64,000 nucleotides of DNA, from positions 22,362,653 through 22,426,652 of the forward strand of contig CM071935.1 in NCBI GenBank assembly GCA_016081115.2, read 5' to 3'. Numbering within the stretch: position 1 is the first letter of the stretch; each line of letters begins with the position of its first letter. The position numbers and the translations under genes are program-made. Of the stretch, positions 58,955-64,000 are shown one piece after another. The notes under the pieces were generated by a model that worked only from the letters and a program-made list of their open reading frames with translations, was not told the origin of the DNA and ran no database searches. The DNA is from Rehmannia glutinosa (taxonomy: Eukaryota; Streptophyta; Magnoliopsida; Lamiales; Orobanchaceae).

Positions 58955-60509
58955 TGTAGGTCTCAAGGGGTATGGTGTAAGGTTTAGAAGGAGGGTTTGA
59001 ATAAACCTTACCAAATTTTCACTTTTAGTCTTTTTAAGAATTTCAACAGAGTTGACTCAAATCAGCTGTGTCTTTGGGGACAACTAGGTTGGCTATCTTC
59101 AGCTAAGTTACCCAGTCAACAGACTCGACTGAGCTGTTGATAGTATAACTTGGTTGGGTCAGCTAACACTTAACTTTAGTTGATTTTGTTTTTAACAACG
59201 GAAGACTTAACACCATTTGTTTGATTAAAGCTCATTTTTAAAATCTTGTTTTAGCACTTGTTATTTATCAGTTGGATAGCAAAATAACTTAACAGTAGAT
59301 ATTAAAAATATAAGCAAGAAAGTAAATGCTGAAAGTAAATGACACAAGTAATTTTATAGTGGTTCGAGGATGGGGTAATTCCTCTACTCCACTCTTCTCC
59401 AACTCCTGGAGGAATCTACTAGGTAACAAATCAAGTTACAAAGTAGTTCTCAGTCTAGAGACAGCCTTGATCACACAGTTGGCTTCTCCTGCGACTCAGC
59501 TTCTTCACAAGACAGCTGCCTTGCTACTTCAGCTCCTTTCAAGTCATTGGATTTTATGACACAGCCTTCCAACAAACTTGAATCTTCTAGTTCGACCTTG
59601 AACCTTTCTACAGCTCCTTCAACTTGGAGAGTAGACCCCTTTTCATTCTTTAAATGTTTCCTCTTTAACTGATTTAAGCAATCTTTCCTTCACAATATGT
59701 GTTGGATCGAGTTTCTTCAAGTTTTAGGCTTGAGGAATTTTCTGGATAAGCTTGAGAGAATTGCAGGTTATGCTTGCTTGAAAATTGCTTGATTTGTTCG
59801 TGCTAGGTTCAGGTAACCTTTTTTCAAATGCTTCCTCAGCCTTTTATAGTGCTCATTTCAAAATTTGCCCGTTGAAGAGATATGTTATTTTCAAATGACA
59901 CTTCTTGTTCGTTGGCTTGTCTTTTCTTGGTCTGCAGCACTTGTGATGTTGACCCTTCCTCGTATTAAATGGCTCTGCAGCTTTACAGGGTCTGACACAT
60001 GCTTCAGTGTTTCCCATTAGCTTATTCCTTTTGCATGTTTCTAGGCCAAACACTTTAAGACCTGGCAGCTTGGACATATTACAATATCGAGTCTTCTTGA
60101 CTTCCTTCCAACGGATCAATGTCAGTTGTCTTGACTTTACTGCTACCTTTACCCCTTTTGACTTGAGTCTTCTCCAATCATGAGAATGTCTCAACTGTCA
60201 CTTCAACTGTTAGACTTGGCTCATTTCACTGACTTGACTGACACTTCCTCAGGATTCACACAGTTGTTCCTCAGCTGACTCTCCTTCAGTCGAGTCCTTG
60301 TCTTCCTTATTGGCCATACTCAGCTGACACACATCAGAGTCTTCACTCTAGTCTGCAGTTGACTTCTTGCATTCTTGACTTTGCTGACTTCACTCAGCTC
60401 TTTCAGTCCTATCTATTACAACACAGAATTACAAGAAAAATGGGGTGCCAACTTCCTAGTCTAAGTTTTACATCGTATCATCAAAATCTAACAAATAAAT
60501 TTCCTAACA
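58955..60509 (-). repeat. copia-2 5' LTR
   Basis: Plus strand TGTAGGTCTC... to ...TTTCCTAACA; on the minus strand TGTTAGGAAA...CCTACA. TATA box TATAAAAG at 59848-59841 (minus). Flanked on the outer side by AACAC; the partner TSD is lost with the truncated left LTR. Confidence 0.93.
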
Positions 60510-60573
60510 AACACGAAATTAACTCGAAACCAAACACAAACCCGACCGGATGACCCAAATTGCTACCCCTAGC

Positions 60574-61131
60574 TGAGATCCAGGTAGTGGAATGATGCTG
60601 CTTTTAAGAGCAGATCACCCAAGTCAACTGAGTTGACCAAAATCCTCTTTCCGAAAGGGAAGTCTTCAAGCTAGTCCTCTTCCCGAGGGAGAAGTCTTCT
60701 CGTCTTCCGCTTCTTGAACTGCTAACTCCTTCAATTAGGAACTTGCCTGCACATATGCGCAAACGTTAAAGGGCCCCGGGGGTTGTCCTAGAGAGGCCCC
60801 TCCGAAGCTCAAGTTAGCACGGTGAATGATAGAGAAATTAATACAGTAAACGAATATTGAATGCATAGGAGAATAATTAATTATGACTTAATTTACTTCC
60901 AGTTAATAGGAGGGACCTTTTTATACCTGTGAGATGGCTACGCGAGCCGTGTAGGAGAATTTGGCCTATAGGCCAGTCTACGTAGGAGAAAACGACCTCT
61001 TGGGCCAAATAAGAATTCCTTTGGGCCGGTTTAATTATTAAGAGCCAATTGAATAATTAATATTAAATAAATAAAAAATAAAAATAAATTATAATTAATT
61101 AAATTATGAAATACCGTGTTTGTCCCCAACA
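60574..61131 (-). mobile_element. possible solo LTR or LTR fragment
   Basis: On the minus strand begins TGTTGGGGACAAACACGG (61131), has a strong TATA box GGTATAAAAAGG at about 60939-60928, and ends ...CCTGGATCTCA (60574). The start and TATA look like a gypsy LTR promoter. No flanking target-site duplication could be found, so the lower boundary is uncertain. Confidence 0.35.
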
Positions 61132-61444
61132 TGGACATTAGTGGGTAGTATAGAATTTAAGAGTGCATGAGGTAGATGCTATTAGATTTCGATTAAATGA
61201 TTCTCCTAGAGCTGAACTTTTACATCACAATACATAATCAAAAAACATTAGAATGCTAGTACCTGAAATTTCAATTAGTTATTGCTAGATTGACATGGGC
61301 AAAGAACATAACAAGTTTTTGAGGGCTAAATATTGAATGGAAGAGCATCTATTCCAAACAATTATCCACATGTTAAAGCAACTTTATCCGGATGTAACAA
61401 AAAGAACCACATTCATGAACATAATATGTGTGGATAGCAAGGGC
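61132..61444. other. intergenic DNA, nothing recognised
   Basis: AT-rich sequence between the LTR-like segment and the last copia LTR, without ORF or repeat that I can name. Confidence 0.5.
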
Positions 61445-61661
61445 TGTTAAGTTCAAGAATTGAACAATATGAAGAACTTGTAACTGTAGAATAACTGGAG
61501 AATTTGATGAAGATGATAAATCGAATACTTGCATTAAAATAACATATTTTGGTTTTTATATACAATCAGGATTGAAGGTTTAAATGATCTCATTCTTCTA
61601 TCTATAAGTTGTGATCAAAGGTGTAAAATACAACTAACCTAACTGAAATAACTAACTAACA
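61445..61661 (-). repeat. 3' LTR of the short-LTR copia (217 bp)
   Basis: Minus strand TGTTAGTTAGTTATTTCAG ... CTTGAACTTAACA. TATA-like GTATATAAAAACC at 61564-61552. It directly follows the pol C-terminus, as in compact copia elements. Boundaries are judged from the TG...CA ends and position, since the second LTR is not available. Confidence 0.65.
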
Positions 61662-61689
61662 GATTCTTTGGTTTTTATATACAATCATG

Positions 61690-64000
61690 CCAAGCTTGAA
61701 AATAATCTGCTGAAAAAGACGAGAACGTAGTGCTTTAGTCATAAGATCAGTTGCTGACTGGCAGAGATGTGAACTATTTTGATGAGACCTTGTTGGATTT
61801 TCTCTCTCACAAAATGACAATCTAGCTGAATGTGTTTGATCCTTTCATGATGACATGAATTCTGAGAGATACAATAGGCTAATCCACTGTCTGTATACAC
61901 AAGTGCTAGTTGAGTTTGTGGTAGTTGTAGATCCTGGAGTAAATATGAAATCCATTGTAGCTCACAAGTAATGAGTGCAATGGCCCTCTATTCTGCTTCT
62001 GCAGAAGATCGACTAATAGTTGCTTGTTTCTTTGCCTTCCAAGATATGAGTGAATCACCAAGATAAATAGCATATCCACTCATACTCCTCCTTGTTTCAA
62101 CACATTTAGCTCAATCTACATCAGAAAAGCCTTTTAGACTTGGTTGAGAGGTAGTAGGATAGAATAGACCTTTTCTTGGGGAACTTTTGATATATCTCAA
62201 AATTTTGTGTGCAGCTGCAAGGTGACTGGTGGTAGGATGTGCCATTCAGGTATTGTAATTGTGAGATAAAGCAATCTTCCTATTAACCTTCTATATGTTG
62301 AGGGATCTTCCAAAAGAGCAGCATCTTTGTTATGTAGATCAAGCTTAGAATCCATAGGAGTTGAGCTAGGCTTGCAAACAAGATATCTTGTTTCTGTCAA
62401 TATATCTAAAGCATATTTCCTTTGGATGATCTTGCAACTTCTATTCCCAGAATATATTTGAGAGTACCAAGGTCCTTAATGGTGAACTTGGAGTGTAGGT
62501 GTTCTTTAATATCTTGTATCTCTTCAATGTTATTCCCATCTAAAATCACATCATCTACATACACACACACATAAAATAGTAATTGAGTTAGATTTAGATT
62601 TTACAAATAAAGAATAGTCAGATTTAGACTGAATAAAACCATAGGATAAAAGGCATGATTGGAGTTTCTAAAACCATTGTCTGCTGGCCTGCTTTAAACC
62701 ATATAAGCTTTTGTTTAGCTTACAAACTCTATTATCTGTAGAATTACAATATCCAGGAGGAGACTTCATGTATACTTCTTCATATAAATCACCATGTAGA
62801 AAGCATTGTTTACATCCAATTGATGTAAAAACCAACCATTGATTGCAGCCATTGCTAACACTAATCGAACTATAGTGATTTTAGTGACAGGTGAAAAAGT
62901 TTCAAAATAGTCTAAACCTTCTTCTTGTATATAGCCTTTGGATACAAGCCTTGCTTTGTACCTTTCCAAGGATCCATCTGATTTATACTTAACCTTGTAA
63001 ACCCACTTGCACCCGATGCAATGTTTGTGTGGAGGAAGCCCATTCAATGTCCATATATTATTTTTCTCAAGAGCTTGAGTCTCTACCAACATAGCATCCC
63101 TTCACTCTTTGATTTTGTTTGCTTGAGCAAATGTTTTAGGTTTAGAAATCTGAGAAATATTGTTGTAAATGATTTATGGCTGCTTGATAGCCTATTTGTG
63201 GATATAAATTTTGAAATGGGATAATGACAAACTGTAGCTGAAGAATTTTTAGTAAGAGATTGAGGAAGACCACAATCATAAACTTGCAAATAATGAGGAA
63301 TATCACTGTTTCTAACAGATCTTCTAGGATTAGTACATGTAGTACTAATAGACTGCTCAGGAGCATTAGTCTGTGCATTATTGAAAACCTGAGCATGAGC
63401 ATCATCAGATTGTGTGTGTTCATTAGCAACATTGGTTGTGTTTGTTCATTAGCAGCAGCATGCTGTGTGTGTTCATTTATTGATGAATCATGATACACAA
63501 AATTTGAGCTAGTATCTCTGAAGAAAGGAGTAAAATTAGAAGGATCAACAAGATTTGAATTAAAAGGGAACACATGTTCACATAATTCCACATTTCTGGA
63601 AATGAAAGTTTGTTGTCTTTGCAAATCATACAACTTATAACCTTTGTATCCAACAGCATATCCCAAGAAAACACACTCGGATGCTCTAGGTTGGAATTTG
63701 GTTATGTGTCTGCTGAGAGTTGAGGCATATGCAAGACAACCAAATATCCTCAGGTGATCATAATAAGGTCTTTTTCCAAAACGTTTCTCAAATGGAGACA
63801 TATTATTCAATATAGGAGTAGGTATTCTATTAATAATATGAGCAACAGTTAAAATACAATCATCCCAAAAAGATAAAGGAACTTTAGAATGAAACATTAA
63901 AGTTCTAGCAACTTGCAACATATATTGATGTTTGCGTTCTACCAATCCATTTTGTTGTGGGGTTTCCACACAACTAGTTTGATGAATAATACCTTTGGAA
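61690..64000 (-). pseudogene. copia pol: integrase end, RT, RNase H (broken, partial)
   Basis: From 63969 the integrase C-terminal half reads PQQNGLVERKH, FWDDCILTVAHIINRIPTP, FEKRFGKRPYYDHLRIFGCLAY and VFLGYAVGYKGYKLYDL. Reverse transcriptase (63092-62766) has NNIWTL, GCKWVYKVKYKSDGS, ERYKARLVSKGY and LHQLDVNNAF, then is broken; YVDD lies near 62555. A piece with TPMD and RRLIGRLLYL follows (62400-62197). RNase H (about 62100-61750) has SMSGYAIYLGDSLISWKAKKQ and an AEAE-stop at the usual Tyr position. C-terminus resembles DLMTKAL. The protein continues beyond the window. Confidence 0.88.

Larger units (their letters stand above)
24105..60509 (-). mobile_element. copia-2: Sirevirus-like Ty1/copia element, interrupted twice
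   Basis: Minus-strand element. In its own direction: 5' LTR (60509-58955), PBS, gag, pol (about 57254-54421), promoter-like leader, accessory ORF (53783-52616 and 42963-39360), PPT (39082-39060) and 3' LTR (39059-38627 continuing at 24654-24105). Copia-1 sits in the 3' LTR and the Athila-like element in the accessory ORF. The far end of the 3' LTR (about 570 bp) is missing at 24104. Pol motifs (NGIAHE...TPQQNG in integrase; YVDDIIFGSTN and MSMMGEL in reverse transcriptase) and a 3' accessory ORF point to the Sirevirus lineage. Confidence 0.9.
61445..64000 (-). mobile_element. short-LTR Ty1/copia element, 3' half (runs off window)
   Basis: Minus-strand copia of a different lineage from copia-1/2. 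In element direction integrase starts beyond 64000, followed by reverse transcriptase, RNase H and a short 3' LTR (61661-61445). The outer flank is AGGGC; the other end is not in the window. Multiple stops show it is inactive. Confidence 0.85.

Noticed and set aside
60515..60573. Telomere- or rDNA-like repeat suggested by CCAAACACAAACCCGACC
   Set aside because: No tandem TTTAGGG-type motif and no extended similarity to known repeats that I can see.

Overview
This window is repeat-dense plant nuclear DNA with no host gene that I can recognise. The evidence is an AT-rich satellite array, a LINE with plant-type ORF1 (DUF4283-like region plus CCHC knuckle) and ORF2 (endonuclease, reverse transcriptase, zf-RVT-like C-terminus), and LTR retrotransposons of typical plant lineages (Tat-like and Athila-like Ty3/gypsy; Sirevirus-like and another Ty1/copia). 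A dicot is likely, but the species cannot be told from the sequence. No CRISPR array, rRNA or tRNA gene is visible; tRNA-like matches are only primer-binding sites.

Layout. 1-1433: AT-rich DNA without recognisable content. 1434-10520: about 15 tandem copies of a ~610-bp satellite with a 2.43-kb four-monomer higher-order repeat. About 10560-15140 plus 23838-24104 (minus strand): a broken LINE, split by a Tat-like LTR element (15146-23832, TSD CAATG) carrying a ~22-copy, ~81-bp tandem array in its 3' region. About 24105-60509 (minus strand): a Sirevirus-like copia ('copia-2') whose downstream LTR was hit by a same-family plus-strand copy ('copia-1', 24660-38621, TSD CATAT), and whose 3' accessory ORF was hit by an Athila-like element (42964-52610, TSD CTCGG). 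60574-61131: a possible solo LTR. 61445-64000: the 3' half of another minus-strand copia running off the window.

Insertion order. The LINE is older than the Tat-like element. Copia-2 is older than copia-1 and the Athila-like element. Three of the four LTR elements have perfect 5-bp target-site duplications here, so the nesting is secure. All gag and pol reading frames are broken.

Most interesting content. Both Sirevirus-like copies carry a very long (about 4.6-4.8 kb) accessory ORF between pol and the 3' LTR. In both it is preceded by a conserved promoter-like leader (shared 18-mer, TATA-like box about 140 nt from the ATG, CT-rich leader). The Athila-like element has lost reverse transcriptase and integrase but keeps an intact ~511-codon 3' ORF. 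That ORF follows a candidate intron and an internal copy of the palindromic minisatellite found upstream of the TATA box in its LTR. Two unrelated superfamilies thus seem to keep separately expressed 3' accessory proteins while pol decays.
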